Position numbers and translations under genes: made by a program
Part shown: piece after piece, positions 12,501 to 24,815 of the stretch
Position numbering within the stretch: position 1 is the first letter of the stretch
Layout: the number at the start of each line of letters is the position of its first letter
Source: Pleurodeles waltl
Taxonomy: Eukaryota > Chordata > Amphibia > Caudata > Salamandridae
Length of the DNA stretch: 64,000 nt
NCBI RefSeq assembly: GCF_031143425.1
Contig: NC_090437.1
Location: forward strand, 1,178,718,863 to 1,178,782,862
Direction: 5' to 3'
The notes under the pieces: generated by a model
Told to the model about the DNA's origin: nothing
Database searches by the model: none
The model's input: the letters and a program-made list of their open reading frames with translations, nothing else

Positions 12501-13209
12501 CCCTGAGGGGGTTATGGTCAGATAAAGTCCTGCCCAGGTATTCAGAACCACGGAGCGAGGGCCACAGGAGTGAGTCACAGAAGATGTAGTCCAGTCTTGT
12601 ATGTATTTGTTAGCCTGGTGCATAGTAAAAGTATTCCCTGTCCTCGAGATGGTATAACCGCCAGATATCATGTAAACGCATAGAATGGGACCACTGCTGG
12701 AAATGCTTAGTAGCCTTCAGGCCAGAAGTGTTCGGTAAAGGAGGGTTGAACGGTCTAGTGTCGAGTTTTATATACAATTAAACTCTCCTACCCAAAGACT
12801 AGGAGCTCCCGGATCATGTAATAAATTCATGGACAACTCATTCAGAAAAGTTTCTTGTGTGGTGTTGGGACCATATATCGATGCCAGCATAATCGGGTGA
12901 CCACTTAAGTGGCCTTCCAACAGAACGCACCTCCCTTCATTATCTATGTGTGCTCTGACTTTAACAAAGGGTACTTCCGGTGCTATCCAAATTAACGTAC
13001 CCCTAGCATATGCTGAGAATCCTGTACCATAGATTTTGCCCCTCCAGTGACGGCTAAGCTTAAGTAATTCCCCCTGTGTCAAGTGTGTCTCTTGTAGACA
13101 GGCAAAATGTTTCTGGCGTTCGCCTAAGGTAGGAATACACCCTATACCTTTTGATGGGATTACCCATGCCCCGGATGTTCCAGGTTAACATAGCATATTC
13201 TACAGCCAT
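9517..13209 (-). pseudogene. L1 ORF2 remnant: endonuclease, reverse transcriptase, Cys-rich tail
   Basis: ORF2p nicks target DNA and copies L1 RNA at the nick. The start lies at 13209 or 13191 (MLTWNIRGMG, with the catalytic Asn of the APE-type endonuclease). Further endonuclease marks are SIYGPN and a GEFN where GDFN is normal (near 12770), and SDHNP near 12500 in a shifted frame. The RT fingers and palm follow: LDFEKAFD (near 11430) and GTQQGCSLSP (11240). The downstream YADD box is missing: sequence jumps from MKDLD to ILIYL at about 11150. The C-terminal zinc knuckle CPRC-x8-H-x4-C is near 9870. Several frameshifts and stops; dead. Confidence 0.85.
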
Positions 13210-13775
13210 TAAGTCAATAATTAGTATTCCACTCCTCCTCCACCCTCCCCAAGCCCCCCGAACCCCCCTCCAACCCGCATCCCTCCTGACCACCAAGCAC
13301 TTAAAAACAAGAGAAACAACTCCCCGAGCCCTGGCCTGATCCACAACAAGTATCATGCCAGACTTCCGAAAACATTCAAACAGTGCATAAAAAACTGCAA
13401 TATACATGCGTCCCTTCGGTCAAGGCACTGGGCCTACCGCTCCCTGTCCTCAGGGCAGGGGGGACGAAAACTGTGATTGAAGTGGATGTCCACGTTGTAG
13501 GCCCTGGAGAGATATAACATGGCCAAGCCCAGGACCCGATGAGGCCGTGCAACCTAGGCGATTCAAGACCCAGCTCTGCGTGAATCTTCAACTTGTATTA
13601 GTTTCATTGGTTCATGAGGACAATAGCAGGATGTCAGTTTTATCAAAGGTTGTCTGCCATGCGCGGAGTCAATGTTGGGCCTTCTTCTTCAAGCGAACTC
13701 CGGGAGGGCGGTGGGGTTCCTGTGTCCGTATCAGAAGGAACTGGAGGATTATCTGCCAGAGCAAAAAAGGGGTTA

Positions 13776-14757
13776 TTAGACAGCTGCAATGCTTCTTTTA
13801 TTGCCTTCTCTCGCTCCCTGGCCGCTTGGGCCCGAGACGGCCTCGTCCTGCTGGATTTTCGTTTGCTCCCTGTACCATTCGGAGTCAGCTAGGTGTCCTC
13901 TTATCGGGACTCCGGAGAGGGGTGAATTAGCCCCTTGATGTGTAACCAGGTCCACATGTGTTCTGGAGATTAAACATTTGTGTCGTCTCACCGTCAATCA
14001 CCCGAAGTTTTTCAGGGAATAACAATGCGTATTTATAATTCAGTTCTCTTAAACATTGTTTCACTTTAACAAAGGAATTACGCTGTTTTTGCACTTCAGC
14101 TGTGATGTCCGGGTTAGCTGAAATCTCTGTATTGTCGTGATGCCATGGGCCATGAGAGCCGGAGAGTTGCAGAATTGAATCCCTGTCCCTAAAATTAAGG
14201 AGACGGTCTACCATAGGTCATGGAGACACCCGGGTGCGTGGGGCCTGCCAGGCACTATGTGTGCCCTTTCAACAGAAAAGAACTTTGAGGGGTTGCCACC
14301 CAAAACAGTATCGATCAACCATTTTTTCCACAAAGAGTTCCACATTAGGACCTGCCAGTCGTTCAGGAAATCCTACCAGTCTAATGTTGTTGCGGCAAGA
14401 TCTCCCCTCAGCATCCTCTGCCCGCTTGAGCAGAGCAGTCATCTCCAGCCTCACCTATGTCATCTGGGCCTGTAGATCCTGTACCGTGGGGCGAAGGGTA
14501 GCAAGCAAGGATTCCACTCCTTCCACTCATCCACCAAGTTGTGATGATCCACAATGAGTAAGTTAACCTCTATGGCTATTGCGTCGATCCAGCTACGTTT
14601 TTGTGTCTAGAATGGCTTGGAGTACTCTGTAAAACTGCGCTGAGTGCGATTTAAGCATTGCATCTGATTGAGCAAGGGTTTCCAGTGTACCTCCATCTCT
14701 TAGGGGTTGATCTGGGTCGTGTCCAGCGTTTTTGGAGTCCTTAACTTTACCCATCAT
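13776..14757 (-). pseudogene. L1 ORF1 remnant of copy 2
   Basis: It begins near 14757 (MMGKVKDSKNAG) with a polar head. The RNA-recognition signature RAEDAEGRSCRNNIRLVGFP sits at about 14420-14360. The C-terminal domain continues in another frame (14214-13927) with DNTEISANPDITAEVQKQR and LRELNYKYALLFPEKLRV, typical of L1 ORF1 C-terminal domains. A Lys/Arg-rich tail extends to about 13776. Frame breaks near 14269 and 13930 disable it. It lies upstream of ORF2, as expected for L1. Confidence 0.75.
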
Positions 14758-15624
14758 TTCAGCGCTCTGGAAATCAATACACCACCACAATAGTAACAAG
14801 TAGTCACTCCAGGGGATGGCCAAGAGCACCTGCAAGGTTGTAGAAGGCCGTGAGTAGGGTATATCACCACTAGCCTAGGCCTCAATTCACTGTCCATTCT
14901 GAAGGTTGAGGCACACTGTATGGAGACCCCTTGTATCAGAAGCCATGCGTGTGATTGATTGATTGATTGATTGAAAGTATAACTCGAGTTTCTGGGCAGG
15001 CTGGGAGCCAGCCAGGAGACCCTTCTGCTTTAGAACGTGCCAGGGGTTCACTTTCGGTGTGCGGTGAAAGTCCTTCTGATAATAAGTGCCATGGGGGGCC
15101 CTCCAGTACAGCTCACCTGGTGCTCCAAAGTTCTCTGTTGCTGCTCTCCACGGCTATCACACACGCAAGCCAGCAGACGGCACCCCGATGCTCGCGACCC
15201 CGCAACTCGGGATGGGAGCCACCGATCTTAGCTCGCGGACGGTTGGCTCTGTACTGATCCTGCCGGGCCTGCCGGTGTCACCAAGCCCTTGAGGTGAGTG
15301 CCCACCTCACCACTGCAGGTCCGACAGCAATCCGGCACTCGCTGCCTGATGTGGTCGCTCACATGCAGCCACTCTCCTCACCGATCCAGAGTGTCATGGA
15401 GCAGGCCCAGCCCTCAAGGCCCACCAGGCCGCAAACAACTGCTTTGTCTGCACCGCACCGGGCACGGCCGTCAGTCTCCGAGGTCCCAAGGTTTCCCCTG
15501 GGGCTCCGTTCGAAGCATCGCACATTTTGGTCCACGTCCGGTGCTATGGCAGGATATAATCCCCGCAGCCTTTACGGAGCCCCAATTCAAGCGTCTGCAC
15601 CGGCCGCCATCTTGACTCCGCCCC
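14758..15624 (-). promoter_or_regulatory. L1 copy 2 leader / internal promoter
   Basis: GC-rich leader between the element tip and ORF1 on the minus strand. The AAGATGGCGGC motif sits about 11 bases into the element (plus 15603-15613), the position known for YY1 in mammalian L1. A (TGAT)n microsatellite at 14951-14973 interrupts the leader. Confidence 0.55.
14951..14973. repeat. (TGAT)n microsatellite
   Basis: About five to six TGAT units in a row within the L1 leader. Confidence 0.85.
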
Positions 15625-17938
15625 AAAAATAGAAAATATTTATCTAAACAAAACAAGGCCAAAACGACAAAAATCCACAATACACAAGTCAAGTTATCAA
15701 TTAAATACCAAAAAGAGTCTTTGTGCAATTTTAAACACAACGCTAATGCTGTTAGCATGGAAATGTACCTGGGTGCATCAAAAATAACCCTGCACGGCTG
15801 AGTGTGCATCAAAAAGGGCTTGCGATGCGTCTATATCACTCACGAGCGAGACCTTGCGTTGTTTCTCCTTCAGTCGGGTCGGCATGTGTCGTTTCTTCTC
15901 TCCGCAGGAGAGCGATGCGTCAATCCAGTCAGCACTCTCGGGTCCGGGCAGGCCTTGCGTCGTTTTTGCACGCCCAGCGATGTTTGCATCAGAAATCTAG
16001 CCTCACGATGATCCAAAAACCATGCAGTGCAGGTTGTGATCTCTCCAGTCTCCGTCAGCGACGCTGCACGTCGTTTCTCCAGCCGCGGGTCTCGATCTTC
16101 CGGTCGCGTTGCAGGCGAGCGTCGATTTTTAGCCGCGAAGCTGGTGGCGCGTCGATTTTTCAGCAGCAGGTTGGAGTTGCTTTGATCGTTTCTCCGCACG
16201 GCAGTCGGTGCATGGATTTCTCACTCTTGGGCTGCCAGCTTCTCCTTTTGGGGTCCCAGGAACTGGTTGGGCACCACTTGGCAGAGTAGGAGTCTCAGCA
16301 GAGGTTCGAGGTGTTGGCACAGAGAAGTCTTTGCTGTCCCTGAGACTTCAAACAACAGGAGGCAAGCTCTAAATCAAGCCCTTGGAGAGCTCTTCACAAA
16401 AGAAGGAAGGCAACACAAAGTCCAGCCTTTGTCCTCTAGCACAGGCAGAAGCAGCAACTGCAGGATAGCTCCACAAAGCACAGTCACAGGCAGGGCAACT
16501 CTTCAGCTCTTTTCCAGGCAGAGGTTCCTCTTGGTTTCCAGAAGTGTTCTAAAGTCCGTGGTTTTGGGTGCCCTTCTTATACCCATTTTGCCCTTTGAAG
16601 TAGGCTTACTTCAAAGGAAAGTCTCTCATTTGTGAAATCCTGCCTTGCCCAGGCCAGGCCCCAGACACACAGCAGGGGGGTTGGAGACTGCATTGTGTGA
16701 GGGCAGGCACAGCACTTTCAGGTGTGAGTGACCACTCCTCTCCTCCTCCTAGCACAGATGGCTCATCAGGAAATGCAGACTACATCCCAGCTCCCTTTGT
16801 GTCACTGTCTAGTGAGAGGTGCAACCAGCCCAATTGTCAAACTGACCCAGAGAGGGAATCCACAAACAAGCATAGTCACAGAAATGGTTTAAGCAAGAAA
16901 ATGCTCACTTTCTAAAAGTGGCATTTTTAATCACACTGTCTTAAAATCAACTTTACTAAAAGATGTATTTTTAAATTGTGAGCTCAGAGATCCCAAACTC
17001 CACATGTCTATCCATTCTCAAAGGAAATCTACACTTTAATCATATTTAAAGGTAGCCCCCATGTTAACCTATGAGAGCGGCAGGCCTTGCAACAGTGAAA
17101 AACAAATTGAGCAGTATTTCATTGTCAGGAGATATAAAACACATTACTATATGTCCTACCTTAGCCATACACTGCACCCTGCCCTTGGGGCTAACTAGGG
17201 CCTACCTTAGGGGTGTCTTATATGTACGAAAAGGAAAGGTTTAGGCTTGGCAAGTGGGTACATTTTCCAATTCAAATTTACAGTTAAAAGCTGCACACAC
17301 AGACACTGCAGTGGAAGGTCTGAGACATGATTACAGAGCTACTTATGTGGGTGTCACAACCAGTGCTGCAGGCCCACTAGTAGCATTTGATTTACAGGCC
17401 CTGGGCACCTCTAGTGCACTTTACTAGGGACTTACTGGCAAATCAAATATGAAATCATGGATAAACCAATCAACAATACAATTTACACAGAGGAGGCAGG
17501 AGGCAAAAAGATTGGCGATGATCCTGCAAAAGGGCAAATTCCAACATGATACATACAGGTGACAATCTTGAAATGGAGCAGCATAGACAACTTTATAAAA
17601 TTACATTCAGTATTGTGAGCTTCCATTTGGATTGTACATTATTCAATAATTACAGTGTTTTTGTTTAATTGCTGTAATATTGCAATAAAGATAAACCCAA
17701 TAAATGTATTGATTAACCGTCCATAGGACAATCTAATGTACCCTGTGTAAAATTAAAAGAGGAAGAAATGGTGGAGGGATACCGATGGTGGGCCGGCAGG
17801 GGAGTGGTGGGGGAGGAAGGGGAGCTTGTCTGGGTATCATTGTATCTGTAATGTATAATCTCTGAGAAAAATGTGAGGTGTCCAGCAGTGTGCTACCCTC
17901 TATAAAAGCTATCAGTCAAGAAATCTAGGTGTCTGAGG

Positions 17939-20480
17939 TCACCATTCTGGGAGGGACCGCTTCACTGTCTCTGCATTACATTTGAGCAATTTGTTAATTA
18001 AATGATTCAGTATGGAGTTCCATTGCAGAGAGGTACATCTCTTACGGAGGTCATGGTATTCTTCTCTCCGAAGTGTATGACTCTCAGACAATCCCCAATG
18101 ACCCACTTCTTTACGATGACTTTCTATAGTGGAGAAAATAGGAGATGTCCACTGTCTCATTATTTGTCTCTTGGCCAACAGTAAAGCCGGATCCACAAAG
18201 TGAGAGAGTGTTTATTAAGTGTTGGGGTGAGGGCAAAGGCCCAATATGCAGTGTTATAGTCTGTGCTAGTCCGAAGCCTCAGCCAGTTCAGCCAGGCCCG
18301 CCCAGTAGGTCTGTAGGAAAAGGCAAGGCCAGAACATATTTGTGAGATCAGTAGGACTGGTACGGCATCTAGGACAGTCTGGGGATGCTGCAGGAAATAT
18401 AGGCCCAGATTTATGACAAAGTGGTGCAGTGCAGTGCTGCACCAAAAATAGCAGTGCGCCACTCCGCCACTTTTGAAACTCAGGGATGCGCCGTATTTAC
18501 AGGAATACAGTGCACTCCTGTGTTTCCCCTTGTGTTGGTGCTAAATTTAGCTGCCAGCGCCAATGCAGGGATCCTTGCACCATAGTACAAGGGTGTCTGC
18601 ATTGAAGGAATAGATTATTTATGTGCAGGAAGGTGTCCCTTCCTGCACATAAACAATCTAAAATGGCGATTTGGCACTTCTATGTGTGCTGCAAAATTCA
18701 GCACACATAGACGTACCAAAGCATCATTTTGGAATGATTGTTTATGTGCAGAAAGCGACACCTTCCTGCACATAAACAATAATTCATGGCCTTTTATTCC
18801 TTCTATGTGTGCTGCAAAAAACGAGGAGGAAGAAAAGTATTCCTCCTTGTTGTGCCATGTTAATGCCACCCCTGGGGTGGTGTTGGTTTTTGGTGCTGCT
18901 TCAAATTTAAGCCTTCTTGTAAATCTGGGGTAACATCAAAAGCAATGGGTGTTGTGGTGGAATGCCCACAGCAACACCCCGTGCATGCCCCTCTGAAACA
19001 GAAAACTGTGTTGGAGGAACCTATAGTTACAAGGAGGCACTAAGCCACAAAAAGTGGCTTAATGCCTTTTTGTAAATATGGTGCAGTGAAAAGCGCCACT
19101 CTACGGCCCATAGTGTGTAATTTTTGTGATGTATAGTATGCCCTATGTCATAGGGAGAACTGTATACATTTAAAACAGGAATTGCATGATATTTTGCTAG
19201 GGTATTTTAGCATGAAACACCATTCCTTGTCATTTAAGGCCCGAGCCATGTACTCCTCCCAATGAGTCTTAAGGGTTGCCAGTGAAATGTATGTGCTCGC
19301 ATGCCCTTGTACAGCCACTTGACCAGGTGTCTGACTGTTCCCATCTCATATATCGCCTGAACCAGTGAATATGTTTGTGGTTCATTTCCCTCGTCTGCGT
19401 CATGTTTTACGAACATAGTGGGATATTCCAGCATGCAAGAGAAAGAGGGATTCTGGAAACCCATGCATTTGGGTGAAGTTTTGGTGTGACATTAAAACAC
19501 CATCAACAAATAAATGACCAATATACGAGGGCATTATTTAACAGCAGAGGTAGCTTGGGGCGCGATGCACACCCTCTAATAACAGTATTGTAACCTGCCC
19601 TGCTCCAAGTCCTGCAGTGTGTAATTTATTTCTTTCAGGTGGAGGCCTGCCAGCTATACCCCAACCATTGGTCTGCATACCAATACACCCTTGTCTGGGG
19701 GAAGTTGTAATTGTAATTTGCTGGTACCCCAAACCAGGTCTATTAGCAATGTATTGAGTTGTCTGTAATACGCTTTTGGGACAACCACTGGTAGATTAAT
19801 GAAATAATATAATAAATGGGGCAGCATTGCCATTTTCAACAACGTTTTCTGTCCAGTCACTGATAAAGGCAGAGTGATCCAAAACCAAATCTGAGAGTGG
19901 AAGGAAGCAATCTTTTTTTTTAATTACCTCATAAAATATTGGAAATTCTGACTCCTAAGTAATAAAAAGTGTGGAGCCATTGGGATAGTATTCGTGTCCA
20001 TTTCTATATGTCTAGCTAGAGTATCTTCTGCAAAAGAGCCCTAACAGTTCTGCAAAGTGAGTAAGGATGGCATGAGTAAGGATGGCATTGAGCGGTGACA
20101 TATTCATCATCAGGTCGTGGAGATATACTATAAGGCTGTCTATATACAGAGAAATCCAATGATGATATCTTCCCTGTGGAATACCCCAGGCATCCACTCG
20201 CTGCCATATTTTATGCACCAGTGGCTCCATTGCCAGTGCATAAAGGATTGATGGCTGAAGGCATCACTGTTTAGTGCCACCAAAATTTGAGTAAGCAGAG
20301 GAAATATAAGAGCCTGTTCGGGCACGAGTGGTTGGGTTGGCACATAGTAATTTCACTGAATTGATATATTAGAGTGGGGTATCAAATTTCTGCAGTGTTG
20401 CAAACAAGTAAGCAGCAAACGCCTGCTGGAGGTCAAGGGAAAGACATCCAGCATTTGGGTAGGTCGTTTTAGCGACCTTC
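17939..20480 (-). pseudogene. L1 ORF2 remnant of copy 3 (RT palm and C-terminus)
   Basis: Recognisable pieces in order on the minus strand are as follows. Around 20230-20030, MEPLVHKI then WISLYIDSLIVYLHD, where the catalytic YADD reads YIDS. At 19860-19654, TLLKMAMLPHLLYYFINLPV, a typical post-RT L1 segment. At 19464-19234, a WGxxY-like stretch in broken frames. At 18400-17939, AVPVLLISQICSGLAFSYRP and LLLAKRQIMRQW, the C-terminal end. The last two pieces are separated by an M1 repeat. Loss of both catalytic Asp context and frame makes this inactive. Confidence 0.75.
18399..19110 (+). mobile_element. M1-family MITE-like repeat inside L1 copy 3
   Basis: It starts AGGCCCAGATTTATGAC and ends near TACGGCCCATAG, approximately inverted. 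It contains two strong hairpins. At 18618-18653 the arms are 16 bp and perfect around the loop TGTC (TTTATGTGCAGGAAGG and its complement). At about 18738-18778 there is an imperfect second version. The L1 ORF2 coding resumes on both sides, which shows it inserted after the L1. Confidence 0.6.
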
Positions 20481-20506
20481 ATCACTTGATATAATCATAC
20501 AGGGCC

Positions 20507-20940
20507 AGATGTATCAAGCCTTTTTGCATTCGCAAATGGTACGAATGCCCGTTTGCGAATGCAAAAATGCCTTTCAGTATGTATGAAAGGCATTCACAAC
20601 TCAAATTTAAGGAATCGCTAAAATAGCGATTCTTTAAATTTGCGAGCCCGTTTAGAGAATCGCAAATTGCGATTCTTTAAATAAGAAATCGCAAATAAGG
20701 AATCCTTATTTGCGATTGCTAAACCACATGTATCAAGCAATTCCTTAATGCAAAGTTGGCATTAAGGAATCGCAATTACCACCAAGTAAAACTTGTGGGT
20801 AACCATGTGCAAATTTTAAAAACGCATTAAAAATGCCTTTTTAAAATTGACATGTAACGCACACTTGCCCGTTTGGCATGTGTGCACCTTACATGTCCCC
20901 AAAAACTTTTTGGGGTGCCGCAGAGGGGGCTGCCGCCAGT
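20507..20940. mobile_element. Foldback-rich MITE inside L1 copy 3
   Basis: It starts GGGCCAGATGTATCAAGC and is dense in short inverted repeats: GCATTCGCAAA against TTTGCGAATGC, ATCGCTAAAATAGCGAT, and AAATTTGCGA-type words. L1 sequence lies on both sides. Non-coding; superfamily not assigned. Confidence 0.55.
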
Positions 20941-21268
20941 TTTCCACTAGGCTAACATCTGAATCAGAGTCAGAATCGGATGTGACATTGTTCGAGGAGC
21001 TGGACAAAGAATGTGGAGACCAGCAATGTATAGAAGATATCGTAGCAAGCACTGCCAGTCATTCCTCTAATGCTTGCTTAGGAGTCAGGGCCATCCTGAG
21101 GGAGAACCTTTTGCCACTATTTCACCTCCATGGGATGCAACCAGAAGGGCCATGCGCTGCGCCAGTGGCTTTTCGGTTGATGAGCATTGGGATAATAGGT
21201 GTCCAGCGAATCTCAGACTGCTTCAGGGGTGTCAAAAGCATTGTTTTCTGATCATGGATCGCTCTGGG

Positions 21269-22070
21269 TCATGCTGGAAATATCAATGTGTAAGTCAGTC
21301 CTTCAGCTCGTAGTTGACTTTTTGCTGCCAAGAATGATGACCTATTCAGCTGAACTTTTAGGGTGTATTCAGGGAATACAGAAACCGTTGAGATGTCGAC
21401 TATGATTGGTGTACGCTTTCTGGCCTTTCGCAGGAAGATGTCCCGATCTTTATAGTTCAGTGTCCATGCAACCATGAGCTGTGGTGGTGCTGCAGGGGAC
21501 GGTCATCATGGGGTACCCTATGAGCTCTCTCCTCCATGAAGAGAGTTGAGAGCCATTATAGTGCCACTGTATGTTGCAGCCAATTGTTGATGAGTTGAGT
21601 TGGATTAGGACCTTCTGTCCGCTCAGGTATCCCAATAATGTGCACATTGTTACACCATGCCCTCCGTTCTGTTTCCTCCACCGTGTCATGGAGGAGACAG
21701 TTCTGGGAGTGCGAGTTGTCTACTGCAGCTGAGTGGTGGCTTGTTGCGGAGTCAGATGTTTAAGGTCCACTTCCGTTGTCTTGACCCTTTCTGTTAACTT
21801 GCGATGGTCCTCGTGAAGCAACACCAAGTCCGTCTCCAAAGAGCTGATACGAACTTCCATGGCAGCTCTGGAGACTTGGATCTCCTGTAAAATGAGGTCA
21901 AGTTTGTCAGAACCAGGGTTAGGTGCAGTAGGAAGTATTATATCCTCTCCTGTACGGTCTGGTGACCCTTCAGTGCAAGGAGATCTGGCTTGAAGTTTGT
22001 CCCGATTAGGAGGGGCAGGCTTTGTGTTCTTGGTGTGGCCTATCCTGATGCCACCAAGGCCGTCGACCAA
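21269..22070 (-). pseudogene. L1 ORF1 remnant of copy 3
   Basis: N-terminal 116 residues (22070-21720) end in a heptad-like stretch (LILQEIQVSRAAMEVRISSL, then LETDLVLLHEDHRKLTERV) fitting the ORF1p coiled coil. The RNA-recognition part follows in broken frames near 21690-21480. The C-terminal domain is at 21475-21269, with YKDRDIFLRKARKR and FPEYTLKVQLNRSSFLAAK. The order matches copies 1 and 2. Frameshifts at about 21700 and 21480. Confidence 0.7.
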
Positions 22071-23250
22071 AGTGTGTGATACTCGGGATCACGTGGGAAA
22101 TGGGGGCTCTCCATTGAATATATGTGTAACTTGAAAGATGGTTGAAATCCCCAATAGATGCTCCTTGGGAGCAGTATCAACCATAAGGTCAGAGTGGCAT
22201 GCTCTTGTAAGATAGCACTGCAAAGCAACCTGCACGTAAAGAGCGTGATGCCGTCCCTTGTTTAATGGTCTCTGATATAAGGCATCTTTTTCATGGAGTC
22301 CATGGAAGCAGCGAAGAGCAACAACGTAGTAGGCACAACCCCAGGAGAGGTCAGGAATAAATGCAAGACAGATACAGTTGCCCTGGCACCAAGCAGCTAG
22401 GTTCTGGTGGTGTCACAGTTTCAAGGCAATAAACAAGTAGGGACTGTATTGCAACTCTTGTTATATTTTGTAGTTTAGGAACTGAGTCTTTTAAAATACT
22501 GCAGGCAGTGCTCCCAAGGCTTACCTGGGGGAAGAGCAGAAGCCATCGCTTGTTACAGCACCCCTGTCTGGTCCCCACCCAGTATTGAGGCACTTCGGAA
22601 GCTAAGTAGGGCTGGAGGGGTGGTTGCCCACATTTCAATCTTTCTTTGATGTTGAGGTAGGTCCTTTTGAGTAATGCAATTGGCGCCCCCACAGAGACAT
22701 ATGGGGAAAACAAGAATCCAGACTCTTTCGTCCTCCCCACTGTGGTCCCCGAAGTAATCTGTGCAACAGACAACAGTCTTCTGAGTCACATATTCACTGT
22801 TAGACAGGCCAGGAGATCTCCCTCACACTGCATGGGTGCACAAGGGCTGGTTTCACTGGAACCATCGCTAGTCCTTGCCCTTAATCTTCATAGGAAGGTC
22901 ACATCGGGTCCGGACCATCGTCATCCCTGCACATAGAACCTGCCGTATCCATCAGTCATTTTACAGGAGTTGTAGCCCAAACAGGAGACGGTGTGCAGAG
23001 TTTGCGGTCTGCTCCTCCAGGGCCACCCATGTCCTCAGGGCTTGTCATAGAGGTACTGTAATGTCCTGGACCTCCGTTAAGCCACATTTTATTGCCACTC
23101 TGCATCAGCAGGGGGTCCGCTCTGCAGTCCATGGTCAGGGCAATCAGAGCCAGACAGCTTCTTGGGTACTCGAACGCTGCACATAACTTGCAAGATTTTG
23201 GGAGCCTTACAAAAGTATGTCTGCCATCTTAGGCGGTTAGCCATGCCCAC

Positions 23251-23799
23251 TTCAAACCAACCCTCTTATGGTGCATAGTGAGCGACCCTGACCACTACAA
23301 TAGAGTTTGGGGGGGTTCCCCTCCAAGAACATTTGGGAAAAAATGGCAAAAACTGTGCATTCTACAATACATTTTTCATTATATGTTTTTAACGCATAAT
23401 AAATAATAACCTTACAGTGCACCAGGATACAGCACTCTTTATTGGGGCTCTTCAATGATTCCTTAACTTTCAACCTCCGACAGTGCCTCTCATCGCTTCA
23501 CAACCCTCTCTCACATGTATTTCATTTGTTTTATTGCGCCTCTCACCAGCGTAGGGTGTTGCCGCACTTAACATTACACACACATACATACAGAGATAAT
23601 GAATCCTACCGGGTTAAATCAGTTCTTACAAAATGTTACATACAACAAAGGGGAACACAAGGTGTAGGATTCAAATGGCATCCATACTGGTAGACATTTT
23701 TTAAGAGGCTTGGTCTGCGGAAGCATAAACGGAGTGTAAGCTACTAAAAAAGTAGTAAGTCCAGTACCACACATGTACAACCATTTCTACTTCAACACC
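23251..23799. other. No recognised feature
   Basis: Sequence right of the L1 copy 3 tip. It has no supported frame, and no clear target duplication of the L1 was found here. Confidence 0.35.
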
Positions 23800-24811
23800 C
23801 TCCTATGGTGAATAATGGATGTAGGAAATAAATAAAAAAACATAGGAAATAATGTTAAATTGAATTATTAAAATAGGTCAAACTAAATATAAATACAATT
23901 TAATGTTAGAAATCTATAGAAATACTGCATATTTGTTATTTAAATATAAAATATTGATTTGGGAAATTAATGTAACAATACATTTTATTAATATTTAGCT
24001 AACTTAATTTTAATTAATTTTATACTTTGCTTTTAAAATAATTTTATAATATTTCCATTAATTAAAGATTTATTTCAGAATAAATGTAAAAATGCTGTAG
24101 CGGTTTTTATTGGTTCTACATTTAAAATACAAACATACAATTATTTAATTAGTATGTAATATACATATATTTATAATTTTTGCATAAAATTAGTAATATT
24201 TAATATAAAAATATTTATAATTTTTACATACAATTATTCCATTATTATTTAAAATGAAAATCTTTATAATTTTTATTTTTGAGTTAAACTTTTTTTTCCT
24301 TTTGCTCTGTACTTTACCATTGGGTGATCTCTTCCCTAACTGTGAAGTTCCCACAGTTGGTGTGGGATTCTCTGTGTGGTATACAAATCACAAAAATACT
24401 ACAAACTCTTATTTGCTAAATATTAATGTTAATTGATTTTGTGTATTTATTTTAAGTGTAGAACAAAAGCTGAAAAATCTATGCAATACTACTTTGATTT
24501 TAAATTAATTCCTTAATAAATTAACATATATTAAATCAATTTACAATTATTTTTGTAAAGTTTAAATGAAATAATAAATTCCCTCTAAAGCACAACATAT
24601 GTATATATTTGTAGTATGTTTTAATGACTATTAAGAGCAATGTATAGACCTAATTATAAGCAATGTTATTATATTTTTGAAAAAAATCAATTTTTCTTAC
24701 ATTCCATAAGGTTATTATTATTATATTGAAAGTTAAATAATAAGTACATATGATTTTTATATTTGTAACCATTATTTTAAATGTATTTATAGTTTAACTG
24801 TTTAGTATAGT
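23800..24811. other. AT-rich spacer
   Basis: About 1 kb that is mostly A and T, with many ATTTATAAT-like words and no coding potential. It directly adjoins the TTAA at the left edge of the piggyBac-like element. Confidence 0.6.
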
Positions 24812-24815
24812 TTAA

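Larger units (their letters stand above)
8767..15624 (-). mobile_element. L1-type LINE copy 2, near full length, with 13-bp target duplication
   Basis: The element reads on the minus strand from 15624 to 8767 (6,858 bp). Its first bases (minus) are GGGGCGGAGTCAAGATGGCG, a typical L1 start with a YY1-type AAGATGGC. It then carries a leader, ORF1 remnant, ORF2 remnant and an A/T-rich tail. Flanking direct repeats are AAAAATATAAAAT (8754-8766) and AAAAATAGAAAAT (15625-15637), one mismatch in 13. This matches target-primed integration and places the insertion inside the LTR-type element. Both coding frames are broken. Confidence 0.85.
8546..17540 (-). mobile_element. LTR-type element copy A (minus), split by an L1 insertion
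   Basis: Two pieces, about 8546-8766 and 15625-17540, are the two ends of one ~2.1-kb LTR-like sequence on the minus strand. It matches in order the solo LTR at 52709-54890: for example CTTTGGTTGGCAG and CAAGCAAGGACC at one end and AGGCCCTGGGCACCTCTAG at the other. The middle is rich in TGCGTCG-type CpG words (15820-16200), like the equivalent part of the solo LTR. The pieces are separated by the L1 at 8767-15624. No gag or pol frame is present, so this is a solo-LTR-like remnant. Both outer ends are degraded and approximate. Confidence 0.7.
17560..23250 (-). mobile_element. L1-type LINE copy 3, internally deleted and invaded by two MITEs
   Basis: Read on the minus strand it begins near 23250, with TAAGATGGCAGAC close to the tip (plus 23209-23221). 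It then has a leader to about 22071, ORF1 pieces (22070-21269), reverse-transcriptase pieces (20480-19234) and an ORF2 C-terminal piece (18462-17939). The endonuclease and the first half of the RT are missing between ORF1 and 20.5 kb. Two MITEs sit inside, at about 18399-19110 and 20507-20940. The 3' end is uncertain: A/T-rich sequence with AATAAA on the plus strand runs 17560-17720. Confidence 0.7.
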
